Part shown: piece after piece, positions 1-5,485 of the stretch | Position numbering within the stretch: position 1 is the stretch's first letter | Layout of the letters: each line of letters starts with the position of its first letter | Assembly: GCA_947624765.1 (NCBI GenBank) | Contig: CANQLS010000102.1 | Span: 1-5,753, forward strand | Direction of reading: 5' to 3' | Source of the DNA: an uncultured Clostridia bacterium | GTDB taxonomy: Bacteria > Bacillota > Clostridia > TANB77 > UBA1234 | Length of the DNA stretch: 5,753 nt | Position numbers and translations under genes: made by a program | Notes under the pieces: generated by a model | Told to the model about the DNA's origin: nothing | The model's database searches: none | The model's input: only the letters and a program-made list of their open reading frames with translations

Positions 1-934
1 CATTTTCTATATTATTAGTAAATGCTGGGTGCACAACAAAATCATTCATTTGATCTTCCTTAGTGCCTGCGATTGACGGGTCTTTTCCATCTAATGTTGT
101 TGTTGGATATTCTTCACTATATACTTTTCCATCACAATCTTGATTTTGTTTATTGATAAATGCTATCTTTATATTTCCTGATACATTACCACCTGCATGT
201 AAATAACTTGTTATTTGATATGCATATCGTGGAATATAGACAAACATTCCTATCACATCATTTTCTACTTGTTCATCTGTAATTACTGTGCCTGCTGGCT
301 TTGACAAATATTCATTTCTTACATCAGCATCAATTGTAAACACATTCGCCCATTGTTTTTTATCTTCTCGATAGTCATACCATTCACTATTTCTATCAGC
401 TATTACCCAATTCGTTCCATTATGAACTACTGGTATACTTCCTGCTGGTATATCTACACTAATACATTGATGAAATTTTGCATAATCGATTTCTTGTCCG
501 CCATTATCTACGTCTGATTTTCCTGTATATAGTTTTCCGTTATATTCAAAACCATCTAATAAATACACCTCTCCATTTTGTGTATCAAGGTACCATTGAC
601 TCGTTTCATACGTTGGTAATTTTAATCCTAATAAATCTTCATTTTCAATTTGATATAATGTTTTTCCTTTATATGTAGTTTCGCTTCCTCCAGCAAGTTC
701 TTTGTATATTTCTTCACTATTTTTCTTTTCTCCTGGCTTCTTTGCTTCTTCCAAAATTGCTGTACCATACGCTTGATTCACAGCCTCTTGTACCGCATCT
801 AAATCAGCGCAGAACTTTGCATATCTACTTCTTTCCAGCATACCTGATACACTATTAATTGTAATCGCTGCTAAAATTATTATCACAATAATGGTTATTA
901 TTAATGCTATTAATGAAATTCCTTTTTGTTTCAT
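1..934 (-). CDS. Prepilin-like surface protein, paralogue of the 1474-3393 gene (3' end beyond window)
   Basis: Open in one frame from an ATG at 934 to the left edge: 311 complete codons, no stop. AGGTGG (945-950) lies 10 nt upstream and supports this start. The protein opens with MKQKG then ISLIALIITIIVIIILAAI, a class III (prepilin-peptidase type) signal: basic leader, Gly at residue 5, long hydrophobic helix. Glu at mature position 5, which true pilins use for assembly, is Ala here. The helix is followed by a coiled-coil-like stretch (about residues 33-70) and a beta-rich exported region with WVIAD (176-180) and MFVYIPRYAYQI (230-241). It aligns over its visible length with the complete neighbour, about three quarters identical by eye. 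By analogy the missing part should carry the C-type-lectin-like domain. Likely anchored at the membrane or in a pilus-like structure; function unknown. I see no convincing promoter of its own, so read-through from the upstream copy is possible. Confidence 0.85.
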   Translation of the reverse strand, partial: MKQKGISLIALIITIIVIIILAAITINSVSGMLERSRYAKFCADLDAVQEAVNQAYGTAILEEAKKPGEKKNSEEIYKELAGGSETTYKGKTLYQIENEDLLGLKLPTYETSQWYLDTQNGEVYLLDGFEYNGKLYTGKSDVDNGGQEIDYAKFHQCISVDIPAGSIPVVHNGTNWVIADRNSEWYDYREDKKQWANVFTIDADVRNEYLSKPAGTVITDEQVENDVIGMFVYIPRYAYQITSYLHAGGNVSGNIKIAFINKQNQDCDGKVYSEEYPTTTLDGKDPSIAGTKEDQMNDFVVHPAFTNNIEN

Positions 935-981
935 GTTTCCTTTTCCACCTTTCCTCTTTCAAAAGCGATTATCGTTATTCT

Positions 982-1006
982 CTATGGCGGCCACTGGCCG
1001 CCGCTA
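982..1006. repeat. GC-rich palindrome, REP-like
   Basis: GGCGGCC (986-992), loop ACT, GGCCGCC (996-1002) form a perfect 7-bp stem. Flanking TCTA on the left and GCTACA on the right extend it imperfectly with a bulge. It is nearly all G/C inside DNA of roughly 20-30% GC, so it stands out strongly. On the plus strand a T-rich stretch (1011-1031) begins only 8 nt after the stem, so it is a poor intrinsic terminator, and no plus-strand gene needs one. It sits about 50 nt upstream of the start of the partial paralogue, so in that transcript it would be a stable leader hairpin. It resembles short palindromic REP-like elements dispersed in Bacillota genomes; that family assignment is inference. Confidence 0.55.
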
Positions 1007-1085
1007 CACGTTTTTTATCATTTTTATTTTTCAACACAGCAAAAAGCCATAGTAAAACAATAAATAGAAAATGTAAGTTGTAATA

Positions 1086-1115
1086 GTTAGGCACCAAACT
1101 ATAATTAGTGCCAAC
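1086..1115. repeat. Bulged hairpin in intergenic region
   Basis: GTT(A)GGCAC at 1086-1094 pairs with GTGCCAAC at 1108-1115: eight base pairs with one bulged A and a 13-nt AT-rich loop containing TATAAT. No U-tract follows on either strand. It could be a regulator site, an RNA structure or chance. Confidence 0.3.
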
Positions 1116-1193
1116 CATTCAACATTAACTATTCATTATTCACTATGACTTTAATGAACATTATTCCGAATTATTTATTTTAACTAAAACAAA

Positions 1194-1214
1194 TGTGTGT
1201 GTGTGTGTGTGTGT
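1194..1214. repeat. (TG)10 dinucleotide microsatellite
   Basis: A 21-base uninterrupted TG tract (10.5 units). Long dinucleotide runs are uncommon in bacterial chromosomes and are prone to slippage. It lies 260 bp upstream of the start of the partial paralogue and about 260 bp past the stop of the complete one, not within a convincing promoter or gene. Confidence 0.9.
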
Positions 1215-1328
1215 AGAGCCTCAACGGTTTCAAGCTTTCTCATTCGCATTTTTCTCCTTCTCATTTCCAAATTTCTATTATTATTCTATCAAAAGCATTC
1301 TTTCCTTGCAAGTAGTTTGGAAAATAAA

Positions 1329-1371
1329 ATCCCCTTGCACCAGAGGAAAGGGTTCCTTCTCACAAGGGGAT
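1329..1371 (-). terminator. Probable intrinsic terminator of the 639-aa gene
   Basis: ATCCCCTTG (1329-1337) and CAAGGGGAT (1363-1371) form a perfect 9-bp stem, with an inner AGGAA/TTCCT stem (1344-1348 with 1353-1357). Read on the minus strand the stem is followed at once by a T-rich run (TTTATTTTCC). On the plus strand the following bases are not T-rich, so it acts for minus-strand transcripts. It begins 103 nt past the stop of the 639-aa gene, leaving a rather long 3' tail. The U-tract is interrupted, so some read-through into the downstream paralogue is possible. Confidence 0.6.
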
Positions 1372-1473
1372 ATAGCATAATTGCACAATGACAGCAGAAA
1401 AAACAAACATAGGCTCTGCATTACCAGGATGATTCCAATGCCCATTACAATAGAAAATTTATAAAATCATCAT

Positions 1474-3393
1474 CTACTGAACTACTACCGTTCTAAAACC
1501 ATTGATCAGAGCACCACCACCATCATCGTCGAAATAAAATATCCCTGTCCAGGCTCCATCTCCAAAATAACTCCCACGCAAAAACGAAACTGCACGACCA
1601 CATGGGAAATAAGTATAGTCCTGATTCCATCCATTTCCACTTCCTTCACCAAATTCCGATGTTTCAAAAACAGCATCGCCAAACTTCTCGGCATTTGCTA
1701 CATAATTATTGGCAGCATTATCAGCCTCTGTACTTACCGCATATTCGTTTTTCTCCCATGCATTCGTATAAGCTTGTTTTTGCTTTGCACTATTATCATT
1801 GGTTACGTAACCCGCTGTATATTCCCAAGCCCCACCGGCTAAATCATAAATTCCATAAATGTTACCTGTAGTACTTCCATGGTATCCTCCTGCAGAATCG
1901 TATTGGTAGTATGTTTTAGGAGAGTATTTTGAACCTAAAGCATTGCCACTACTATCCGTAAAGGTAATGACAATCGAACCATCTTCATGATATATTTTTT
2001 TCGTTTTCTTATAACCATTATATATCATATCATCAGGCGTACTCCCCACCATTCCCGTTACCACAGTATAACTTCCTTCTCCTTCGTAATAAGAATTATT
2101 GTAAAGAGTAGTATTCCCATAGATACTTTGCGTTAAATACGCTACCGCTCCCCATTCACTATTTTTTATGTGATGACTGGTAGCATCCGTCAATCCATGT
2201 TTCGCAGCCATCGCTTTTGCATGATTTACCATATCAACAATATCAATATTCCTCCAACTCGTTACATTCGGGCGAATCGTTATATATTCGTTTTCATCCG
2301 TATTACTTTTTCTGCCCTGGGTATCAATATTGGTAGTAATTTTCCCCTTTCCCTCTACGATTACGGAATCCGTACTCTTGTCTTCTACCAATTCGGTCGT
2401 ACTGCTGCTGGCCTCAAATTTCGCTACCCATATGCCGTCTAAATCATGTTCCCAACCACCATTTGCAGCATTATCAGTAAACGCTGGATGCACCACAAAA
2501 TCATTCATTTGGGCTGCTTCTCCTGTTGCGCCTTCCGCTAAAGTCGTGCTGGGATATTCTTCTTGATATTCCTTTCCCTCGTAATCCTGATTTTGCTGAT
2601 TAATAAATACAATATCGATATTTCCTGCTACATTGCCACCACTATGTAAATAACTGGTGATTTGATAGGCATATCTTGGAATATAGACAAACATTCCTAT
2701 CACATCATTTTCTACTTGTTCATCTGTTATTACTGTTCCTGCTGGCTTTGATAAATATTCATTCCTTACATCAGCATCAATTGTAAATACATTCGCCCAT
2801 TGTCTTACATTCTCTCTATAATCATACCAATCACTATTTTTATCGGCTATCACCCAATTTGTTCCATTATGAATGACAGGAATGCTTCCTGCTGGGATAT
2901 CGACCGTAATCACAGAGTGAAACTTCGCATAATCCGTTTCTTCTATTCCACCTTGAATATCTGTCTTACTTCGATATACTTTTCCATTATATTCAAAACC
3001 ATATAGTAAATACACATCTCCCGTTTGCGAATCTACATACCATTTACTGCTTCCATACGTTGGCAACTTGATACCCAGTCCTGACTCATTGGTGATTTCA
3101 TACATTTCCCTATCTCGATAAAGAATCGCATCGCCTCCTGCTAACTCTTGATAAATTTGCTGACTATTTTTCTTTTCTCCCGGTTTTTTTGCTTCTTCCA
3201 GTACTGCTGTACCATATGCTTGCGATACAGCTTCTTGCACTGCATCTAAATCAGCGCAAAACTTCGCATATCTACTTCTTTCCAAAATACCTGAAACGCC
3301 ATTAATTGTAATCGCTGCTAAAATTATTATTACAATAATGGTTATTATTAATGCTATTAATGAAATACCAACATTTTTCTTTAAAAGACTCAT
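1474..3393 (-). CDS. Prepilin-like protein with C-type-lectin/SUMF1-like C-terminal domain; candidate hypervariable protein
   Basis: 639 aa. The start is set by AGGAGG at 3405-3410, 11 nt upstream. Residues 1-9 (MSLLKKNVG) are a basic leader ending in Gly; residues 10-30 are a hydrophobic helix beginning ISLIALIITI, so a prepilin peptidase could cut after Gly9. Mature position 5 is Ala, not the Glu of true pilins. Residues 35-70 look helical; 170-250 include MFVYIPRYAYQI (234-245). The C-terminal half carries signatures of the FGE/SUMF1-type C-type-lectin fold: GIWVAKFE (320-327), PNVTSW (375-380), KNSEWGAVAYL (410-420), NIYGIYDLAGGAWEY (511-525) and a terminal GFRTVVV (632-638). In bacteria this fold is often a ligand-binding scaffold rather than an enzyme, and many DGR target proteins use it. 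The last forty residues look like a diversified region (see 1501-1593). Probably membrane-anchored or pilus-associated, displaying a binding domain. Its promoter is overlapped by the operator at 3426-3475. Its DNA is GC-richer than the neighbours in several stretches. Family and topology are fairly sure; ligand unknown. Confidence 0.85.
   Translation of the reverse strand: MSLLKKNVGISLIALIITIIVIIILAAITINGVSGILERSRYAKFCADLDAVQEAVSQAYGTAVLEEAKKPGEKKNSQQIYQELAGGDAILYRDREMYEITNESGLGIKLPTYGSSKWYVDSQTGDVYLLYGFEYNGKVYRSKTDIQGGIEETDYAKFHSVITVDIPAGSIPVIHNGTNWVIADKNSDWYDYRENVRQWANVFTIDADVRNEYLSKPAGTVITDEQVENDVIGMFVYIPRYAYQITSYLHSGGNVAGNIDIVFINQQNQDYEGKEYQEEYPSTTLAEGATGEAAQMNDFVVHPAFTDNAANGGWEHDLDGIWVAKFEASSSTTELVEDKSTDSVIVEGKGKITTNIDTQGRKSNTDENEYITIRPNVTSWRNIDIVDMVNHAKAMAAKHGLTDATSHHIKNSEWGAVAYLTQSIYGNTTLYNNSYYEGEGSYTVVTGMVGSTPDDMIYNGYKKTKKIYHEDGSIVITFTDSSGNALGSKYSPKTYYQYDSAGGYHGSTTGNIYGIYDLAGGAWEYTAGYVTNDNSAKQKQAYTNAWEKNEYAVSTEADNAANNYVANAEKFGDAVFETSEFGEGSGNGWNQDYTYFPCGRAVSFLRGSYFGDGAWTGIFYFDDDGGGALINGFRTVVVQ
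1501..1593 (-). other. Candidate DGR-type variable region at the 3' end of the gene
   Basis: Residues 601-631 of the 639-aa protein. The framework RG-x-Y-x(3)-G-x(3)-G-[IV]-FYF ... NGFR matches the end of C-type-lectin DGR targets, where the framework positions stay constant and positions that are usually Asn vary. Here those positions hold Phe, Gly, Asp, Ala, Trp, Asp, Gly, Ala, Leu and Ile. Of the codons for residues 622-630, eight of nine end in T or C (it starts GAC GAT GAT GGT GGT GGT). This is the pattern expected when adenines of AAC/AAT codons in a template are randomised. No template repeat or reverse transcriptase is in the window. An ordinary fast-evolving SUMF1-like tail is the alternative. 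Confidence 0.5.
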
Positions 3394-3425
3394 AGCGTTT
3401 CACTCCTCCTTTTTATTATGAATTA

Positions 3426-3454
3426 ATTATAAAACAATATGTTTTATAATGCAA
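3426..3454 (-). promoter_or_regulatory. Sigma-A-type promoter of the 639-aa gene
   Basis: Read on the minus strand: -35 TTGCAT (3449-3454), 17-bp spacer, -10 TATAAT (3426-3431, perfect). The start of transcription would fall near 3419, giving a leader of about 26 nt that includes AGGAGG. The -10 box and the whole spacer lie inside the dyad at 3426-3450. Confidence 0.6.
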
Positions 3455-3475
3455 TATAACATTTTGTTTTATTTT
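3426..3475. promoter_or_regulatory. Double operator (O1 and O2) between divergent genes, probable XRE regulator site
   Basis: O1 (3426-3450) is an inverted repeat with perfect 11-bp arms, ATTATAAAACA and its complement, around a 3-nt centre ATA. O2 (3451-3475) abuts it and has the same layout: core AACA-TTT-TGTT (3458-3468), and 16 of its 22 arm positions match O1, with centre-to-centre distance of 25 bp. Both TATAAT boxes facing the regulator (3445-3450 and 3475-3480) and the promoter of the 639-aa gene fall in or at the edge of this region, so a bound dimer would block both directions. The small XRE protein encoded just to the right is the obvious ligand. The -35 for the regulator is poor, so its exact start of transcription is not resolved. 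Confidence 0.6.
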
Positions 3476-3514
3476 ATAATTTCTTTAATATTTAATCTGG
3501 AAGGAATTAATAAA

Positions 3515-3754
3515 ATGGAAACTAGAATAAAAAGTTTAAGAGAAGACAACGACCTTACGCAAAAACAATTAGGTGAATATTTAAATATTTCTCAAGTAGC
3601 ATATTCTTATTATGAACTTAATAGACGAAACATTCCCATTGAACTATTGTCGCAATTAGCTGACTTTTACCATACTAGTGTTGATTACTTAATATATAGA
3701 ACTAATGAAAAAACTCCTTATCCACGAATATCAAAAAAACAATACAAGAAATAA
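3515..3754 (+). CDS. XRE-family (Cro/CI-type) transcriptional regulator
   Basis: 79 aa. The start chosen is the ATG at 3515, preceded by AAGGA (3501-3505) at a 9-nt spacing. An in-frame ATG at 3449 would add 22 hydrophobic residues, has no ribosome site and lies inside the operator, so it is rejected. The protein is a single HTH_3 domain: RIKSLREDNDLTQKQL (4-19) with helix 2 at 15-23, the recognition helix around SQVAYSYYELNRR (26-38) and the helices PIELLSQLADFY (41-52) and SVDYLI (55-60) typical of the family. A short basic tail (62-79) follows, with no sensor or protease domain. It probably binds the dyads at 3426-3475 as a dimer, controlling itself and the divergent surface-protein gene. 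A prophage or mobile-element origin is possible; no other phage gene is visible except perhaps the dUTPase. Confidence 0.9.
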   Translation: METRIKSLREDNDLTQKQLGEYLNISQVAYSYYELNRRNIPIELLSQLADFYHTSVDYLIYRTNEKTPYPRISKKQYKK

Positions 3755-3781
3755 AGTTTTTTACTAAAAATATTAACGAAA

Positions 3782-3810
3782 TTGACAAATAATTGCCACT
3801 AACATATAAT
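3782..3810 (+). promoter_or_regulatory. Consensus sigma-A promoter of the dUTPase-family gene
   Basis: TTGACA (3782-3787), 17-bp spacer, TATAAT (3805-3810): a perfect match at both boxes and optimal spacing. Transcription would start near 3817, about 31 nt before the ATG at 3848. It implies strong expression independent of the XRE gene upstream, with no operator-like dyad over it. Confidence 0.85.
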
Positions 3811-3847
3811 CAATTTTGTAGATTTAAAAATGATAAGGAGGATTTAT

Positions 3848-4357
3848 ATGAGAACAAGAGGATTTGAAGTATGTAAAGGATTTGAAGATAAAGATATTGT
3901 ATTACCTATTAGAAAAACAAAAAATTCTGTTGGGTATGATGTAGAAGCTGCAGAAGATACTGTTATTCCATCAATTTGGAAAACTATATTTAGTAATTTT
4001 CAAAAGTTTTTAAAAGGTGAGCATGAATATGAATCAATAAAACCTACACTAGTTAAAACAGGAATTAAGGCTTATTTTCAAGAAGATGAAGCTTTATTTT
4101 TAGCAAATAGAAGCTCCAATCCAGCTAAAAAAGGCCTTATACTAGCCAATAGTATTGGTGTAATCGAATGTGATTATTATGAAAATCCTGATAATGATGG
4201 TCATATCATGTTTGCATATTATAATTTTTTCCCTACAGATACAGTCATAAAAAAACATGAAGCCATAGGTCAAGCATTCTTTCAAAAGTTTTTAATTACT
4301 GATGATGATAAAGCAGATGGAAAACGTATGGGTGGCTTTGGTAGTACCGATTCTTAA
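3848..4357 (+). CDS. dut: dUTPase-family protein (dUTP diphosphatase)
   Basis: 169 aa. The start is fixed by AAGGAGG (3835-3841), 6 nt before the ATG at 3848; an in-frame ATG at 3830 precedes that site and is rejected. The family hydrolyses dUTP to dUMP and pyrophosphate, keeping uracil out of DNA and feeding dTMP synthesis. All five motifs of trimeric dUTPases are recognisable: 1, SVGYDVEA (27-34); 2, NRSSNPAKKG (87-96); 3, GVIECDYY (104-111); 4, GQAFFQ (141-146); 5, RMGGFGSTD (160-168). Two positions are odd. The motif-3 Asp that activates water in classical enzymes is Glu107, and the last Gly of the motif-5 GGFGSTG is Asp168. About 20-25 extra residues (43-66) separate motifs 1 and 2, as I recall in some Bacillota and phage relatives. 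Activity is therefore likely but not certain. The 3' end overlaps the convergent ATP-grasp gene by 4 bp. Confidence 0.85.
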   Translation: MRTRGFEVCKGFEDKDIVLPIRKTKNSVGYDVEAAEDTVIPSIWKTIFSNFQKFLKGEHEYESIKPTLVKTGIKAYFQEDEALFLANRSSNPAKKGLILANSIGVIECDYYENPDNDGHIMFAYYNFFPTDTVIKKHEAIGQAFFQKFLITDDDKADGKRMGGFGSTDS

Positions 4358-5142
4358 AACATTTTATCGATTGCTTTACTGTAAATTTGTTTTGCAATTT
4401 CTTTGCCATTCTCTACTTGCAACATAAACGAATTCATACATACACCAGAATTTACTTCTAAAAGCATTAAACCCTCTTGTGTATCTATGATATCTACACT
4501 TGCAAATCTAATATTAATAATTTTCATTATTTGTAAAGCAAATTTTACTAATGATTGCTTTAAATTAGCATCTTCAACAATGTGAGGGCTAGCTCCATTA
4601 CTTAAATTATGTTTCCAATTATCGCTAGCTCTTACTTTTTCATAAACTAATTCACAAGTATCATCTAAACAAATACATCTATATTCTCCCAAAATATTAA
4701 CAAATGGAGATATAATCGCAGTTTTTTTCTTATTAAAAATTTCGTCTAGTGCATCTTTTATTTCAAAATATGCTTCACAACAATAAACATTTCTTCCAAA
4801 TGTTCCAGTTGCATCTTTTACTACAACTTTACCACATTTATTTAAATATTCGGTTATTTCTTTTTCGTCTTTTAAATCAGATTCATAATCTTTAACTCTT
4901 GGGTTATATATCAATTTACATTCTACAGTAGGTACATGATTATTTTTTAATACTTCATACATTGCATATTTATCATCACATATCATAGCAGATGAATTTC
5001 CATTAAGGGAAAATTTCATTCCAACAATATAATTAATTTTTTCATCTTTTTTTAATTGAATAATCCAATTTTTAGATAACAGATTATAACTTATATTTTT
5101 TTCTTCGCATATTTCTTTAATTAATTCTTTAAACTCCGCCAT
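4354..5142 (-). CDS. ATP-grasp family ligase, substrate unknown
   Basis: 262 aa. AAGGAG (5149-5154) lies 6 nt before the ATG. RimK-like ATP-grasp layout: N-terminal segment 1-50; DDKYAMYEVLKNNHVPTVE (56-74) like the lead-in of the family; ATP-binding VVVKDATGTFGRNV (106-119) with Lys109; GEYRCICL (152-159); KHNLSNGA (177-184); VDII (216-219); and LLEVNSG (228-234), whose Glu229 and Asn231 should bind magnesium. Such enzymes join a carboxylate to an amine through an acyl phosphate. Relatives modify ribosomal protein S6, make glutathione-like peptides, cyanophycin or peptide natural products. Nothing here fixes the substrate. No precursor peptide is obvious; the 69-aa protein transcribed divergently is the only small neighbour. 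No signal peptide, so cytosolic. Its stop overlaps that of the dUTPase gene (TTAA, 4354-4357). Confidence 0.85.
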   Translation of the reverse strand: MAEFKELIKEICEEKNISYNLLSKNWIIQLKKDEKINYIVGMKFSLNGNSSAMICDDKYAMYEVLKNNHVPTVECKLIYNPRVKDYESDLKDEKEITEYLNKCGKVVVKDATGTFGRNVYCCEAYFEIKDALDEIFNKKKTAIISPFVNILGEYRCICLDDTCELVYEKVRASDNWKHNLSNGASPHIVEDANLKQSLVKFALQIMKIINIRFASVDIIDTQEGLMLLEVNSGVCMNSFMLQVENGKEIAKQIYSKAIDKMF

Positions 5143-5176
5143 TTTCTTCTCCTTCAGTTTAAATATTTTCTTTTTT

Positions 5177-5204
5177 ATTTTAGCATATTAAATCGAAAAA
5201 ACAA
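5177..5204 (-). promoter_or_regulatory. Probable promoter of the ATP-grasp gene
   Basis: Read on the minus strand: TTGTTT (5199-5204), 16-bp spacer ending in TGC (extended -10), TAAAAT (5177-5182). Transcription would start near 5170 with a leader of about 28 nt. It overlaps the candidate promoter of the divergent 69-aa gene. Confidence 0.5.
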
Positions 5205-5221
5205 GGTGTGTATTGTATAAA
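5193..5221 (+). promoter_or_regulatory. Candidate promoter of the 69-aa gene
   Basis: TCGAAA (5193-5198), 17-bp spacer, TATAAA (5216-5221): 4/6 and 5/6 matches to consensus. The -35 boxes of this and the ATP-grasp promoter lie back to back and share bases, so the two directions may compete. Confidence 0.4.
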
Positions 5222-5263
5222 TTAGGAAATTTTAAAAATACTAATTATGAGGTGATAAACAAA

Positions 5264-5473
5264 ATGTCAAACCAAAAAGAAATTCCTGTTGGACTTGCTA
5301 TGTCTTTAGCATTAAATGAATTTGCAATGGAGTATTACTCAGAATTAGATGATATGACACGAGATAAAATTACGCATTATGTGCAAGGTGGAAATACCGG
5401 CAGAGAAGCAAAAGATAGAATTAATAATGTTATTAAAGATTTAGCAAAAAGGAATACAAACTTTTTAAAATAA
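5264..5473 (+). CDS. Small conserved-looking protein of unknown function
   Basis: 69 aa. The ATG at 5264 follows AGGTGAT (5250-5256) at 7 nt; an upstream in-frame TTG at 5213 has no ribosome site and is rejected. The layout is a polar start, IPVGLAMSLALNEFAMEYY (7-25), a charged helix (SELDDMTRDKITHYV, 26-40), a GGNTG turn (42-46) and a basic helix (47-63). The pattern P-x-G-L-x-M-x-L-x-x-N-x-x-A-M is one I recall from short uncharacterised proteins of Clostridia, followed there also by two helices; no function is known to me. No signal peptide or metal motif. It is transcribed away from the ATP-grasp gene and toward tuf, and ends in a good terminator. It might be a standalone small protein or, less likely, a substrate of the ligase. 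Confidence 0.75.
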   Translation: MSNQKEIPVGLAMSLALNEFAMEYYSELDDMTRDKITHYVQGGNTGREAKDRINNVIKDLAKRNTNFLK

Positions 5474-5485
5474 TTAAGCATAATC

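Larger units (their letters stand above)
935..1473. other. 539-base intergenic region between the two paralogues
   Basis: No supported gene. In order it holds the ribosome site of the downstream copy (945-950), a GC-rich palindrome (about 982-1006), a bulged hairpin (1086-1115), a (TG)n microsatellite (1194-1214) and a terminator-like hairpin (1329-1371). The open frames that start inside the TG tract encode Cys-Val repeats from the microsatellite, lack a ribosome site and are not real. On the minus strand I could not find a good -35/-10 pair for the downstream gene. Confidence 0.6.

Noticed and set aside
960..1200. Promoter for the partial paralogue
   Set aside because: Several AT-rich -10-like boxes (e.g. 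GATAAT on the minus strand at 968-973) lack a -35 at acceptable spacing.
1195..1391. Open frames starting in the TG tract (Cys-Val repeats)
   Set aside because: They arise from the microsatellite, have no ribosome site and no family resemblance, and run through a terminator hairpin.
1506..2566. Open frames on both strands within the 639-aa gene
   Set aside because: Shadows of the real gene, without ribosome sites or recognisable protein features.
1..3393. DGR template repeat or reverse transcriptase inside the window
   Set aside because: No adenine-rich near-copy of the variable region and no reverse transcriptase motif was found on either strand; if present they lie outside.
3449..3514. 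N-terminal extension of the XRE gene from the ATG at 3449
   Set aside because: No ribosome site, lies within the operator, and adds hydrophobic residues foreign to the family; the ATG at 3515 has AAGGA at good spacing.
3734..3762. A/T-only stem (AAAAAAC with GTTTTTT) at the end of the XRE gene as a terminator
   Set aside because: Only one G-C pair and a long loop; too weak to call.
3830..3847. dUTPase start at 3830
   Set aside because: The ribosome site AAGGAGG lies after this ATG and serves the ATG at 3848.
5213..5263. TTG start for the small protein at 5213
   Set aside because: No ribosome site, and it overlaps the candidate -10 box; the ATG at 5264 has AGGTGAT.
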